Below, in pieces: positions 36,281 through 46,220 of a stretch of DNA of 64,000 nt. The DNA comes from Flexistipes sinusarabici DSM 4947. GTDB taxonomy: Bacteria; Chrysiogenota; Deferribacteres; Deferribacterales; Flexistipitaceae. The stretch lies in assembly GCF_000218625.1 (NCBI RefSeq), contig NC_015672.1, positions 1,240,001 to 1,304,000 on the forward strand. Direction: 5' to 3'. A program made the position numbers and the translations under genes. Below the pieces are notes generated by a model, which had not been told where the DNA came from, made no database searches, and saw only the letters and a program-made list of their open reading frames with translations. The number at the start of each line of letters is the position of its first letter. Within the stretch, counting starts at the first letter, position 1.

Positions 36281-36984
36281 AAGATCTTCTCGATGTAAAA
36301 ACAGCAAATTTTGAAGGTCCGTTGGATTTACTCATCCATTTAATCTACAAAAACGAAATGAATATATATGACATCTCAATCTCAACAATTGCCGATCAGT
36401 TTGTTGATACAGTGAGGCAGATGGAAAGACTGGATATGGAGGTTGCTGCAGAATTTATAAACATGGCATCGTATCTGACATATCTGAAATCAAAAATGCT
36501 TTTACCCAAGACTTCCACTTTTGAAGAGGATATCGACCCGGAAGAAGAAAAATATCATTTTACCCAGAGACTTATAGAATATTCTTTTTATAGGGATATT
36601 TCAGAGACACTCAGGCAGAAAGAATTTTTCAGCAAAAGATATCTGACACGCAGAGATACACTATATCTTCCCAAAGAGCATTCTTATCAAGAAGATCCTT
36701 TGAGTCTGGCCAAAGAATTTTTCAGACTTATAGAAAAGGAAAAAGATGATAATGTTGTTATCGAACATGACAATGTTGATATAGATGATTTGATTGAACA
36801 GATGAAAGATTTTGTGTTAAACAGAGACGAAATTTTCTGGTCTGAAATCCTAAAGGTCTGCAGGAGCAAAAGGGAAGTTGTTGTTGCGTTGCTTGCAATA
36901 TTGGAACTGGTAAGGATAAAAGTAATAACTGCTCTTCAAACTGAAAACTTTGGCGAAATACTGGTGAAAAAGTATGCAGAATAA
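36277..36984 (+). CDS. scpA: Segregation and condensation protein A
   Basis: ScpA is the kleisin that bridges SMC heads with ScpB in chromosome condensation. The 235-residue protein starts with the family motif FEGPLDLLIHLIYKNEMNIYDISI and has ASYLTYLKSKMLLP and a C-terminal winged helix (VVVALLAILELVRIKVITALQ...FGEI). It overlaps trpS by four and scpB by 11 bases. Confidence 0.95.
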   Translation: MKDLLDVKTANFEGPLDLLIHLIYKNEMNIYDISISTIADQFVDTVRQMERLDMEVAAEFINMASYLTYLKSKMLLPKTSTFEEDIDPEEEKYHFTQRLIEYSFYRDISETLRQKEFFSKRYLTRRDTLYLPKEHSYQEDPLSLAKEFFRLIEKEKDDNVVIEHDNVDIDDLIEQMKDFVLNRDEIFWSEILKVCRSKREVVVALLAILELVRIKVITALQTENFGEILVKKYAE

Positions 36985-37492
36985 AGAAAAACAGATGTTT
37001 TTTGCCTCGCTTTTCCTTTCAGGTAAACCTATCAACCTGAAATTTTTCAGAGAAATGTTTGACCCGATTAATATGGAAAACCGACTTGATGAGTTTGCAC
37101 ATGAATTCAATAGTATGCAGACAGGTTTGTTTATCAGGAAAGTTGCAGAAGGTTATCAAATGGTTACAGACACAGCAATATTCGATGAGTTGAGCACATT
37201 TTTTGGTGAAAGGGCAGAAAACCTATCAAAAGCTGCTATGGAAACCGTGGCAGTAGTAGCATATAAACAGCCGGTCACAAAAATTGAAATTGAGGAATTA
37301 AGAGGGGTAAATTCAGCAGGTGTAATCAGACAGCTTCTTGATAAAAATCTCATACGGGTAATGGGGAGAAAAGACGTACCGGGCAGGCCGATGCTGTACT
37401 GTACCACCAAATACTTTTTAGAGTATTTTAACTTGAAAACTTTGTCCGAATTACCTACTTTCAGAGAATGGCAGGAGTTAAAACAGAGCTGA
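36974..37492 (+). CDS. scpB: Segregation and condensation protein B
   Basis: ScpB, partner of ScpA. The 172-residue protein has two winged helices, with the family block ETVAVVAYKQPVTKIEIEELRGVNS and a LLDKNLIRVMGRKDVPGRPMLY segment. Overlaps scpA and the next gene (25 bases). Confidence 0.95.
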   Translation: MQNKEKQMFFASLFLSGKPINLKFFREMFDPINMENRLDEFAHEFNSMQTGLFIRKVAEGYQMVTDTAIFDELSTFFGERAENLSKAAMETVAVVAYKQPVTKIEIEELRGVNSAGVIRQLLDKNLIRVMGRKDVPGRPMLYCTTKYFLEYFNLKTLSELPTFREWQELKQS

Positions 37493-38190
37493 CAAAAATT
37501 CGCCTAAATAAATTCTTGGCTTCCAATACTTCTCTATCCAGGAGAAAGGCTGATGAAGCAATATTTTCACGTCGTGTTCGTTTAAACGGCGCAATAATTT
37601 CATCTCCGGCAACATATGTTGACAGCGATAACGATGAAGTCATGTTGGATAATCGTTTAATAGCAACCAAAACAAAAGAATATTGGGCTTTTTTTAAGCC
37701 AAAGGCAGTATTAACCTCATATGAGCGGGAAGGGGAAAAGCGATGCCTCTCCGATTTCGATAAATTAAACAGAAAAAAACCGGCTTATTCGGGAAGGCTG
37801 GATTATAACAGCGAGGGGCTCATATTGTTCAGTAATGACGGACATTTTATACAAAAACTTCAAAGACCCGATAATAAAATCCCCAAGGAATATTTAGTTT
37901 ATACCGATGAAAACTTGTCGGAAGCGGATATAAAACTCCTTGAACAGGGAATAACATTCAACGGAACAAACTATATGCCGTGCAAAATCGACAAACTTGC
38001 TGACAGAGAATACAGAATTGTACTTTATGAAGGGAAAAACAGGCAAATAAGAAATATGATCAATCACTGCGGGAAAAAAACCAGGAGATTAATCAGAACA
38101 AAAATAGGTTGTGTCGGTCTAAAAGACCTGAATCCAGGTGAATTCAGGCAATTAACAAAAAACGAAATCATGGAGATTACAAATGTATAA
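37468..38190 (+). CDS. rRNA pseudouridine synthase, RsuA/RluB family
   Basis: The 240-residue protein has an N-terminal S4 domain (IRLNKFLASNTSLSRRKADEAIFSRRVRLNG) and the catalytic domain with the active-site Asp in SGRLDYNSEGLILFSNDG, then IPKEYLVYT and YEGKNRQIRNM. It is probably RluB/RluE/RsuA-like; in Gram-positives the scpB neighbour is RluB. It starts at ATG 37468 inside scpB and overlaps queD by eight bases. Confidence 0.92.
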   Translation: MAGVKTELTKIRLNKFLASNTSLSRRKADEAIFSRRVRLNGAIISSPATYVDSDNDEVMLDNRLIATKTKEYWAFFKPKAVLTSYEREGEKRCLSDFDKLNRKKPAYSGRLDYNSEGLILFSNDGHFIQKLQRPDNKIPKEYLVYTDENLSEADIKLLEQGITFNGTNYMPCKIDKLADREYRIVLYEGKNRQIRNMINHCGKKTRRLIRTKIGCVGLKDLNPGEFRQLTKNEIMEITNV

Positions 38191-38542
38191 AGTTAAAGTA
38201 ACTGATAATTTTTCATCAGCCCACAATCTGAGGGAATATGAAGGAAACTGTGAAAAACTTCACGGTCACAATTGGCAGATTGAAGTCTCCCTGAAGGGGG
38301 AAGAGCTTGATGAACTGGGTATGCTCGTGGATTTCAGGGAGTTGAAAAAAGAAGTTAAAAACATCCTTAACACTCTGGATCATACATACCTTAACGATCA
38401 TGAATATTTTTCACGAGTCAATCCCACAAGCGAAAATATAGCACATTTTATTTATAAAAAATTAAAGTCCAGGTTTAAAGACAGGATGGATAGTGTAACT
38501 GTATGGGAGAGCAATAATTCTTCAGCGGAGTATTATGAATAA
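38183..38542 (+). CDS. queD: 6-carboxy-5,6,7,8-tetrahydropterin synthase
   Basis: QueD makes carboxytetrahydropterin for queuosine. The 119-residue protein has the zinc His residues H14, H27 and H29 (SSAHNL, KLHGHNW), catalytic C23, LDHTYLND and PTSENIAHFIY, and a Glu in VWESNNSSAEY. Overlaps queE by eight bases. Confidence 0.94.
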   Translation: MYKVKVTDNFSSAHNLREYEGNCEKLHGHNWQIEVSLKGEELDELGMLVDFRELKKEVKNILNTLDHTYLNDHEYFSRVNPTSENIAHFIYKKLKSRFKDRMDSVTVWESNNSSAEYYE

Positions 38543-39242
38543 TTCTTCTGGGTACATAAAAGAGATTTTTCCGTCGATTCAGGGAGAAGGCAAATATGTC
38601 GGAGCAAAACAGCTCTTTGTGAGGCTTGCCGGTTGTTCCATAAACTGTTTAAACTGTGATACCGATTACTCTGCGGAAGACTTTTTTATTATTAATGACA
38701 AAAGGATACAAAATCCTGTTTCACCAGTGGATTTAGCTGGTAATATTACTGAAGCCTTTGGTCTTAATTCATTCCACAGCATCTCCATAACAGGCGGAGA
38801 ACCACTGGATCAATTCGGTTTTTTAAAAGACTTTATTAAAGCTGTCAAAGAAATGTCCGGGATTAGAATCTTTTTGGAAACAAGTGGTTTTTACTCTGAT
38901 AAGTTATTGGCATTACAAGATATCGTGGATATCTTCAGTATTGATTTAAAGATTAAGAGCTCCTTTGGAGTAAACAATCTTCAGTCAGTTCAAAAAATTA
39001 TGAGATCAATTGACACAAGCAAAACATATGTTAAACTTATAATTAATAAAAATATAAGTGAAACGGAAATAGACTCTGTACTGAAAGTATTAATGGATTC
39101 AAAAATGAAAGAAATATACTTGCAACCTCTGAATAATATAAGTTATAATAATGAGCTGGAGCATATAATTGAGCTTTTACAAAAAAATAAAATTGATGCT
39201 TATTTTATCCCTCAAATACAAAAATTTATGGAGATAAGATGA
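38535..39242 (+). CDS. queE: 7-carboxy-7-deazaguanine synthase
   Basis: The radical-SAM enzyme QueE makes 7-carboxy-7-deazaguanine. The CX3CX2C cluster is C34-SIN-C38-LN-C41, after FVRLAG; the N-terminus has IFPSIQGEGKYVGAKQLF and there is a SITGGEPLDQ glycine motif. Together with QueD it is two of the four deazaguanine steps (QueC and QueF are not in the window). Overlaps the TPR gene (ATGA). Confidence 0.94.
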   Translation: MNNSSGYIKEIFPSIQGEGKYVGAKQLFVRLAGCSINCLNCDTDYSAEDFFIINDKRIQNPVSPVDLAGNITEAFGLNSFHSISITGGEPLDQFGFLKDFIKAVKEMSGIRIFLETSGFYSDKLLALQDIVDIFSIDLKIKSSFGVNNLQSVQKIMRSIDTSKTYVKLIINKNISETEIDSVLKVLMDSKMKEIYLQPLNNISYNNELEHIIELLQKNKIDAYFIPQIQKFMEIR

Positions 39243-41608
39243 AATTATTTAATAAACATAAAGCAGAAACATTGAGCCAGGCAAAATCTTTATATGCAAA
39301 GGGTCACTTTAAGAAAGCGCTGAGTGCCTGTAAAGATTTAATAAATAAAAATCCAAATGATTTCGAAGCATACAATCTTCTTGGTGATATACATTACAAG
39401 ATGGGTAACAAATCAAAAGCAATAGAAGTTTACAGGAATCTCGCGGAAAAACTCGAAGAAGACAAATTCACTGAAAGAGCTATAGCTGTCACCAGAAAAA
39501 TAATAAGATTTTTTCCCGACCAATTGGATTTATACCGTAAGATTTCGAAACTCTACAGCAAGAAAGGGCTGCTGGCAGAGCATGTTAATGTACTTTATGA
39601 ATTGAGTAACATATATGAAGAGCGTGGTGAGAAAGATAAAGCTGTAGATATTTTAAAAGAGATAGCCGAGTACAACAGAAGCAATGCTGAAAATTATTAT
39701 AATATTATCTTAAAATTCGACAAATACGGCAAACAGCAGGAAGTAAACAGATTTATTTACCATGCCTTTGAGCTGGCAGATAAATATAATAAAGAACAAC
39801 TAATAAACAATCTTGTGGATACAGCAATAAAAAATGATTGTGACCTGACAAATTGTATTAAATTTATTATACCCTACTACAAAGATACTGATGAGCATAA
39901 GGAGCTCTTCAGTAAATATGGAAAAAACTATCTTCATGAAAATTTTGATGAGTCCTTTTTCAGTGACTTTGTAGAATTTCTGGATTATGACGATGACCCG
40001 GAATTTTTCGAGGAAATTAAAGATAAATATAATCATATAGCCATTTACAATTATTTGCTCCAATACACGATAAATCACAGAAGTTATGATGAAACAGTGA
40101 AGCTTTTGGAAGAAATTGCTGATCTTCCTAAATATAATTTTGACAACTCAGTAATGAATATTATTGAAAAAAATTATAGTTCTTTAGACAACACAGAGAT
40201 TCTGGATGCAATGGCAATAATTTCCGAAAAGTGCGAAGACAGAGATACCATAATAAACTTATACAAACATCTTAAAGACATATACAATCAACGTGGAGAT
40301 AATGAAAGAGCAGACAACCTGGAGCAGTTTATTTCAGATCTTGAAAAAACAGGCTTTAACCATACTAATGATTTCGAAGTAGATGAAGAAGATGTGACAC
40401 AGTCCGATGATGTAAAAGATTTCGGGGACCTTTTGGAGCAGACATCTTTTGAAGATATGGGAGAAAAATCAGAAAACCTTCTGGATTCAATAGATGTGGA
40501 TCTTCAGGAAGAAATGGAAGATGAGGATATCTTCGGCTTGGAGCTAAATAATACAGATATTGGAGAAAGTACCGAAAAAGACAGCGAGGAAGAAGATAGT
40601 GATTTGGATATAGAATTTGATCTTAATGATCTGGACTCCGGCAGGAATTCAGGCGATGAAGATGAATCGGGATTTGACAACGAATCAGCTGAATCTTTAG
40701 ATAACATCAGTGGATTAGAGCACAATGAGCAAAGTTATTCTGATAAACAAACGTCCGAAACTGAAAAAAATGATGAGGAATCAGAATCTCTTGATGAGCT
40801 GGAAGATTTTGATTTGAATGAGATGAACGAGGGAAATATTTTCAGCGAAACACCGGTCGAGCAGGAGAGTGAGGATTCCAATGTTGAGGCAGCTTCAGAA
40901 AGTAAAGAGACAAAAATAGAAAAAATAAAGCAATTAATCGACAGAAATGATTTTGACACTGCTCACTCTGCTTTGGACGAACTTCTACAGAATTATCCTG
41001 ACGATGAGGAAATTAAAAATCTTGCTACAGAGCTTATTCTTTTCAGCGAAGAAGGAGAAAGTGAAGAAGTAATTGAAGAAAAAAGCGAGGATATAAACAG
41101 CTTAACTTCCGAATTTAAGGATGTTGCAAAATCTATTCGTGAAAGTATCAATGAAATGATAGACCCCGGCGATTATGAAACACACTATAATATGGCTATG
41201 GCTTACATGGAAATGGAGCTTTACGATGATGCCATAACTGAGCTTAAAAAATCAGCAACGAGTAATAAAAGATATGAAAGCCTGTATCTAATGGCAGAAT
41301 GCTATAAATTATTGGGGAATTACGATCAATCCATCAATATTCACAAACTTATTGTTGTAGATTATTCAGATAAGGAGAGGATGTTAAATTCTCTTTATGA
41401 AATTGCTCACATATACGAAATCAGCGGAAATGCTCCTGTGGCCTTAAATTATTACAAAAAAGTATTCTTTCTCGATGAAAGCTTTAGAGATGTTAAAGCT
41501 AAGATAGATAATCCTGATTCTTTGGGATCGTCCCCTTCATCTGAAACAAAAGTTGATAGTTCAGATGATAATAATTTGAAAGAAAAAAAGAAGATATCAT
41601 ATTTGTAA
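39239..41608 (+). CDS. TPR protein with long acidic central region
   Basis: The 789-residue protein has N-terminal TPRs (AKSLYAKGHFKKALSACKDLI, FEAYNLLGDIHYKMGNKSKA and others, to ~370), a low-complexity Asp/Glu/Ser stretch (~375-580: DEEDVTQSDDVKDFGDLL, LDELEDFDLNEM), then C-terminal TPRs (~640-755: THYNMAMAYMEMELYDDAI, LNSLYEIAHIYEISGNAPVAL). No signal peptide. Acidic TPR proteins of this type often occur near pilus or gliding genes in delta-proteobacteria; function here is unknown. It is the last gene of the trpS-queE operon and is followed by the ExeA-like gene after 31 bp. Confidence 0.85.
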   Translation: MKLFNKHKAETLSQAKSLYAKGHFKKALSACKDLINKNPNDFEAYNLLGDIHYKMGNKSKAIEVYRNLAEKLEEDKFTERAIAVTRKIIRFFPDQLDLYRKISKLYSKKGLLAEHVNVLYELSNIYEERGEKDKAVDILKEIAEYNRSNAENYYNIILKFDKYGKQQEVNRFIYHAFELADKYNKEQLINNLVDTAIKNDCDLTNCIKFIIPYYKDTDEHKELFSKYGKNYLHENFDESFFSDFVEFLDYDDDPEFFEEIKDKYNHIAIYNYLLQYTINHRSYDETVKLLEEIADLPKYNFDNSVMNIIEKNYSSLDNTEILDAMAIISEKCEDRDTIINLYKHLKDIYNQRGDNERADNLEQFISDLEKTGFNHTNDFEVDEEDVTQSDDVKDFGDLLEQTSFEDMGEKSENLLDSIDVDLQEEMEDEDIFGLELNNTDIGESTEKDSEEEDSDLDIEFDLNDLDSGRNSGDEDESGFDNESAESLDNISGLEHNEQSYSDKQTSETEKNDEESESLDELEDFDLNEMNEGNIFSETPVEQESEDSNVEAASESKETKIEKIKQLIDRNDFDTAHSALDELLQNYPDDEEIKNLATELILFSEEGESEEVIEEKSEDINSLTSEFKDVAKSIRESINEMIDPGDYETHYNMAMAYMEMELYDDAITELKKSATSNKRYESLYLMAECYKLLGNYDQSINIHKLIVVDYSDKERMLNSLYEIAHIYEISGNAPVALNYYKKVFFLDESFRDVKAKIDNPDSLGSSPSSETKVDSSDDNNLKEKKKISYL

Positions 41609-41639
41609 AATTTATTAAAACTGTTATCAGCAGGTGAAT

Positions 41640-42458
41640 ATGAGTGTAAAAGAGTTTTTCCAGATTAAAGAACTGCCCTTTAACAATGCCCCGGATTTGA
41701 AGTATTTTTATTCATCAAAACCACACCAGGAAACTCTTACCAGGCTCAGGCATGTCATTGAAAACCGTAAAGGGCTCGCCCTTGTAACCGGGCAAATCGG
41801 TACAGGGAAAACTACCCTTGCCCGATTACTTTTTGAAGAGCTGGATCCCCAGCAATATGAAACCGTATTAATGATTGTGGTTCATTCGGAGATTACTTCC
41901 GAATGGATACTAAAAAAAATATGCACCCAAATGGACGTTGAAAATATCCCCACAGATAAACCTGGAATGTTAACAGCTCTGTACAAAAGACTGTATGAGC
42001 TCAATGAGAAAGGGAAGAAAGCTGTCATTTTGATTGACGAAGCACAAATGCTTAAACACAGAGATGTCATGGAAGAAATCAGAGGTATCCTGAACTTTGA
42101 GGACGAATTTGGGAAATTGCTGACATTTATTTTTTTTGGGCTGCCCGAGCTGGAAACTAACCTTTCAGTAGATGAACCTTTACGACAAAGGGTTGCGCTA
42201 AAATGCGAACTAAAGCAGCTTGACTTTGAAAGCACCAAAAATTACATTATGCACAGGATAAAAGTATCAGGCGCTAAATATAATTTTTTTGCTGATGATG
42301 CATACAGATCCATTTTTGAGGCTTCCGGCGGCATACCTCGTATTATAAATACGATCTGTGATAACGCTATGTTTGAATCGTACTTAATAAAGGGAAAAGT
42401 AATAAAAAAAGAGACTGTAGATCAAGTCGTAAATGATTTGGGTCTGTTAGCCTTATAA
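41640..42458 (+). CDS. ExeA/GspA-like AAA+ ATPase
   Basis: The ~272-residue ATPase has the ExeA-type N-terminus (FFQIKELPFNNAPDLKYFYSS), Walker A GQIGTGKTTLAR, Walker B VILIDEAQML and an arginine finger-like LRQRV, ending with SGGIPRIINTICDNAM. It resembles the ATPase of type II secretion/type IV pilus assembly and the PEP-CTERM-associated ATPase; no peptidoglycan-binding or membrane segment is seen. ATG 41640 has AGGTGA four bases upstream (GTG 41634 is an alternative). It precedes an NtrY/NtrX pair. Confidence 0.87.
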   Translation: MSVKEFFQIKELPFNNAPDLKYFYSSKPHQETLTRLRHVIENRKGLALVTGQIGTGKTTLARLLFEELDPQQYETVLMIVVHSEITSEWILKKICTQMDVENIPTDKPGMLTALYKRLYELNEKGKKAVILIDEAQMLKHRDVMEEIRGILNFEDEFGKLLTFIFFGLPELETNLSVDEPLRQRVALKCELKQLDFESTKNYIMHRIKVSGAKYNFFADDAYRSIFEASGGIPRIINTICDNAMFESYLIKGKVIKKETVDQVVNDLGLLAL

Positions 42459-42502
42459 GTTTTTTATTACTTAAACGAAAAAACAGAAGGCCGGAGCAGT
42501 GA

Positions 42503-44668
42503 TTGATAAAATACATTGGTAAAAAAAGTAAAGTTTTATGGTATTCTTTATTTGCCATTATTTTAGTTATACTTAATTTCATTGCCAGCTCTCAGTTAGT
42601 CAATTCCGATTTCCCCTGGTATTCAAATATATCAATCTTTCTTTTAGTAAATATTAATATTATTTTGCTGCTTGTTCTTCTTATCGTTATTTTCAGAAAA
42701 ATGGGTAAATTACTTCTGGATCAACGAAAAAATGTATTCGGGACAAAACTTCAGAGCAAATTGGTAATATTTTCCATTATACTTACTGTGATCCCGGTAG
42801 CGGTTGTCTTCACCTTTTCAAATGCAATAATAAACAATTCCATAGACAAATGGTTCAATGCCCAGGTTGAATTAGCGCTAAAAAACTCTATAGATTTGAT
42901 GCAGCGATATCAAAACCAGGTTGAACAGGATATTATCGAACAAACAAGTATTCTTTCCAAACTTATAACCTCCAAAGGATTCCTTTTACACAAAAATTAT
43001 GATGAAATGGCTGAATTTGTAAGAGGCTATATGAAGGACAACAGGATTCGGGGAATTGGTATCTATAATAACCAAAAAACAGAGCTGATCAGCATAGACA
43101 AGAATATTTACCTGTCCATTATCATAGGAAATGAAGAGCTGAATAAGGTATTATCAGGCTCCCAGGTTGCCCAATATAAATTTTTCAGTAACAATCAGGT
43201 TTACTGGGTGGGGCAGCCGATTTCCTCCACAGTCAATAATAACATAATTCTTGGAGCACTTTTTGTTTATAAAACCGTTCCTGCACAACAAGCTGAAAAG
43301 GTTTCCCGTATTCTGGAATCCTATAACAACTACAGACAGATTAAATTTTATTCAAAACCTATAGAAAATTCATATAAAATTTTATTAGTTATGATGACCT
43401 TGCTTGTTGTATTTGCCGGCATATGGGGAAGCCTTCTTTTTGCAAAGAGCATTACAGACCCCCTGGAAAAACTTACCTCCGCATCTCACCAGGTTTCAGA
43501 AGGAAACCTTGATGTGGTACTCGATAAGGCAGGCAATGACGAAGTAGGTTTTCTGGTGGAATCATTCAACGATATGACACAAAAATTAAGGCTGCATAAT
43601 GAGGAATTAAAAAAGAAAAATGAAATACTTTCGGAAATGTATAACCAAATTTCCAAAGATAACCAATACATAGACACTATTTTTAAAAATGTAAAATCAT
43701 CAATTTTTCTTCTTAACAGCAAGCTTGAAATACTTAAAGTGAACAGAATAGGGGAAAAATTTGTAAATCCAGAGAACCAATTTACAAATGAAAAACTCAA
43801 AAAGTATCTTAACAACTTTATTAAAAGCGAAGATAGTTTTACTAATTTTCAGACAGAACTGTCTGTAAACGGAGACAACCGCACCTTTACCGTTACAATC
43901 TCAAAAATTTTAGACAGGAATAATTTAGAAAATATAGTTTTAGTGTTGGATGATATTTCAGAGGTTGTCAGGCTGCAAAGAATAAATATTTGGAGGGAAA
44001 TTGCTACAAGAATTGCCCACGAAATAAAAAATCCGCTTACTCCCATAAAACTTTCAGCAGAGCGGATGCTAAGAAAAGTGAAAAAACTTGATGATACAGA
44101 GATGAAACAAATGCTCGAAGAAAGCATGTCAACCGTTATAAACGAAGCAAATGAGCTGTATAATCTTGTCAATGAATTCAACAGCTTTGCACGGTTACCA
44201 GAAATTAAAAAAGAATATTTTAATATAAGTAAGCTGGTAGATTCAGTAGTTTTTATATATCAGCAGTCCCATCCCAATATAAATTTTCACAAGAATATTG
44301 ATGAATCATTAGAAATTTATGCGGACAAACAGCAAATCAAAAGAATGTTTCTGAATTTAATAAATAACTCCATTCATGCACTAAATGATAACGGAAACAT
44401 CTATATAGATGTTTTTAAAGACAAAAATTGGGTAAAGGTAGTATTTAAAGACGATGGTGCAGGAATAGACAAGAATGATTTAGAAAAAATATTCATGCCT
44501 TATTTTAGCAAAAAACCGGATGGAACCGGACTTGGCCTTGCAATTGTGAAAAAAATTATTGAAGAACATTCTGGAAGCATTAAAATAGACAGCGAAAAAA
44601 ATAAATATACAACTTTTAATATAAAATTACCGTACGCACAGGTGAGTAATGAAAATACTAATAATTGA
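42503..44668 (+). CDS. NtrY-like sensor histidine kinase
   Basis: The 721-residue kinase has N-terminal membrane segments (two in the first ~65 residues, one near ~90), an extracytoplasmic region ~110-290, a further segment near ~295-315, a HAMP domain (SITDPLEKLTSASHQVSEGNLDVVL), a PAS-like region (~385-490), and HisKA with REIATRIAHEIKNPLTPIKLSAERM. The HATPase domain has NLINNSIHALND, DDGAGI and GTGLGLAIVKKIIEEH. The topology and HisKA wording match NtrY rather than NtrB. The likely start is TTG 42503 after GGAG. It overlaps ntrX by 20 bases. Confidence 0.92.
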   Translation: MIKYIGKKSKVLWYSLFAIILVILNFIASSQLVNSDFPWYSNISIFLLVNINIILLLVLLIVIFRKMGKLLLDQRKNVFGTKLQSKLVIFSIILTVIPVAVVFTFSNAIINNSIDKWFNAQVELALKNSIDLMQRYQNQVEQDIIEQTSILSKLITSKGFLLHKNYDEMAEFVRGYMKDNRIRGIGIYNNQKTELISIDKNIYLSIIIGNEELNKVLSGSQVAQYKFFSNNQVYWVGQPISSTVNNNIILGALFVYKTVPAQQAEKVSRILESYNNYRQIKFYSKPIENSYKILLVMMTLLVVFAGIWGSLLFAKSITDPLEKLTSASHQVSEGNLDVVLDKAGNDEVGFLVESFNDMTQKLRLHNEELKKKNEILSEMYNQISKDNQYIDTIFKNVKSSIFLLNSKLEILKVNRIGEKFVNPENQFTNEKLKKYLNNFIKSEDSFTNFQTELSVNGDNRTFTVTISKILDRNNLENIVLVLDDISEVVRLQRINIWREIATRIAHEIKNPLTPIKLSAERMLRKVKKLDDTEMKQMLEESMSTVINEANELYNLVNEFNSFARLPEIKKEYFNISKLVDSVVFIYQQSHPNINFHKNIDESLEIYADKQQIKRMFLNLINNSIHALNDNGNIYIDVFKDKNWVKVVFKDDGAGIDKNDLEKIFMPYFSKKPDGTGLGLAIVKKIIEEHSGSIKIDSEKNKYTTFNIKLPYAQVSNENTNN

Positions 44669-46031
44669 CGATGAAATAAACATTTGTACCACTATCCAAA
44701 GCATATTAACCGATGAAGGCTATGAAGCTGAATATGCACTCAGCTTCAATGAAGGAATGAAAAAACTAAAACATGAAATATTCGATGTGATTTTTTTGGA
44801 TATCTGGCTGCCAGACCATGATGGTAGCGAAGGTCTTCATAAAATTAAAAAATATTTTCCAGAAACCGAAGTGATTATGATAAGTGGCCATGGGAATATT
44901 GAAAACGCTGTTGAAACAATAAAATACGGAGCATACGACTACCTGGAGAAACCTCTGTCCCTTGATAGAATAATCTTAATTATAAAGCACTTGGAAGACA
45001 AACTTAAACTCAAATCAGACTTAAAGGAATACAAATTCAATCTGTTGAAAAAATACGAACTGATAGGTACCAGCGAGCCTGTAAAGCAGCTGAAATCAAG
45101 AATAGAAAAGATTGCGCCCACAAACGCCTGGGTCTTAATAACAGGAGAAAACGGAACAGGCAAAGAGCATGTCGCCAGATTAATACATCTACTCAGTAAA
45201 AAGTCGAATAATAAATTTGTCGAAATAAACTGCTCAGCAATTCCAAGTGAGTTGATGGAAAGTGAAATGTTCGGCTATGAAAAAGGAGCATTCACCGGGG
45301 CTGCAAACAGAAAAATAGGTAAGCTGGAAAGCGGAAACAAAGGTACAATATTCCTCGATGAGATTGGTGATATGGACATTAATTTACAGGCCAAACTCTT
45401 AAGAGTTTTGGAAACAGGGGAATTTACTCGGGTAGGGGGGAATGAAGTAATCCGGTCCGATTTCAGAATTATATCCGCAACGAATAAAGATCTGGAAAAA
45501 GAGATAGACAGAAACAATTTTAGAGAAGACTTGTATTACAGGATAAACGTAATTCCCATTTATGTACCCCCGCTAAGAAAAAGAAAAGACGATATACCAC
45601 TTTTAACAAACTACTTTATTAAAGAATCCTGCCAAACAAACGGCCTACAGATAAAAAAAATTGATAAAAATCTGATGGATATTTTTATGGAGTACACATG
45701 GCCGGGAAACGTCAGACAACTTAAAAATATCATCGAGAGAATGGTTGTACTAACGGAAAATGACATATTAACAGTAAAAGATGCACCGGAATTTATAATG
45801 AAAAATTTTGCATCCAATAACAAAAAAGACGTCGAAAAAGAAATGGAAACAATAATTTACAGAAATGACAACCTGAAAAAAGCAAAAGAGCGCTTTGAAA
45901 AATATTACATATTAAAGACACTTCAAAATAAGAAATGGAACGTATCACAATCAGCCAAATATCTCGGCATAGAGAGAACATATCTTCACAAAAAAATTAA
46001 AGACTACAGTTTGGATCAATTCAGGGATTAA
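44649..46031 (+). CDS. NtrX-like sigma-54 response regulator
   Basis: The 460-residue regulator has a receiver with phospho-acceptor D51 (VIFLDIWLPDHDG) and MISGHGNIENAVETIKYGAYDYLEKP, then a sigma-54 AAA+ domain: Walker A TGENGTGKEHVAR, GYEKGAFTGA and GTIFLDEIGD. The Fis-type C-terminus is WNVSQSAKYLGIERTYLHKKI. It should activate RpoN-dependent promoters. It is cognate to the overlapping kinase; possible targets include pilus or nitrogen genes. Confidence 0.94.
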   Translation: MKILIIDDEINICTTIQSILTDEGYEAEYALSFNEGMKKLKHEIFDVIFLDIWLPDHDGSEGLHKIKKYFPETEVIMISGHGNIENAVETIKYGAYDYLEKPLSLDRIILIIKHLEDKLKLKSDLKEYKFNLLKKYELIGTSEPVKQLKSRIEKIAPTNAWVLITGENGTGKEHVARLIHLLSKKSNNKFVEINCSAIPSELMESEMFGYEKGAFTGAANRKIGKLESGNKGTIFLDEIGDMDINLQAKLLRVLETGEFTRVGGNEVIRSDFRIISATNKDLEKEIDRNNFREDLYYRINVIPIYVPPLRKRKDDIPLLTNYFIKESCQTNGLQIKKIDKNLMDIFMEYTWPGNVRQLKNIIERMVVLTENDILTVKDAPEFIMKNFASNNKKDVEKEMETIIYRNDNLKKAKERFEKYYILKTLQNKKWNVSQSAKYLGIERTYLHKKIKDYSLDQFRD

Positions 46032-46220
46032 CTCCCGCGAGAAGAGGAGAAGTTTTAAGTAAAATTCATCTGCATGATCCTTGTGTTAACTTAACATAAT
46101 ATATCTTATCGGACGTTATTGCGACAGGCTTTTTAGTTTCTTTATTTCAGCCCTATGTTTGAAGGTTTAATATTGGATTGTTATTTTACAGATTTACAAA
46201 TTAACCAATATGCCAATTCA

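Noticed and set aside
42503-46031. NtrY/NtrX pair considered as a PEP-CTERM PrsK/PrsR system with the ExeA-like ATPase
   Set aside because: No exosortase, PEP-CTERM or exopolysaccharide genes are nearby, and the HAMP/HisKA layout fits NtrY.
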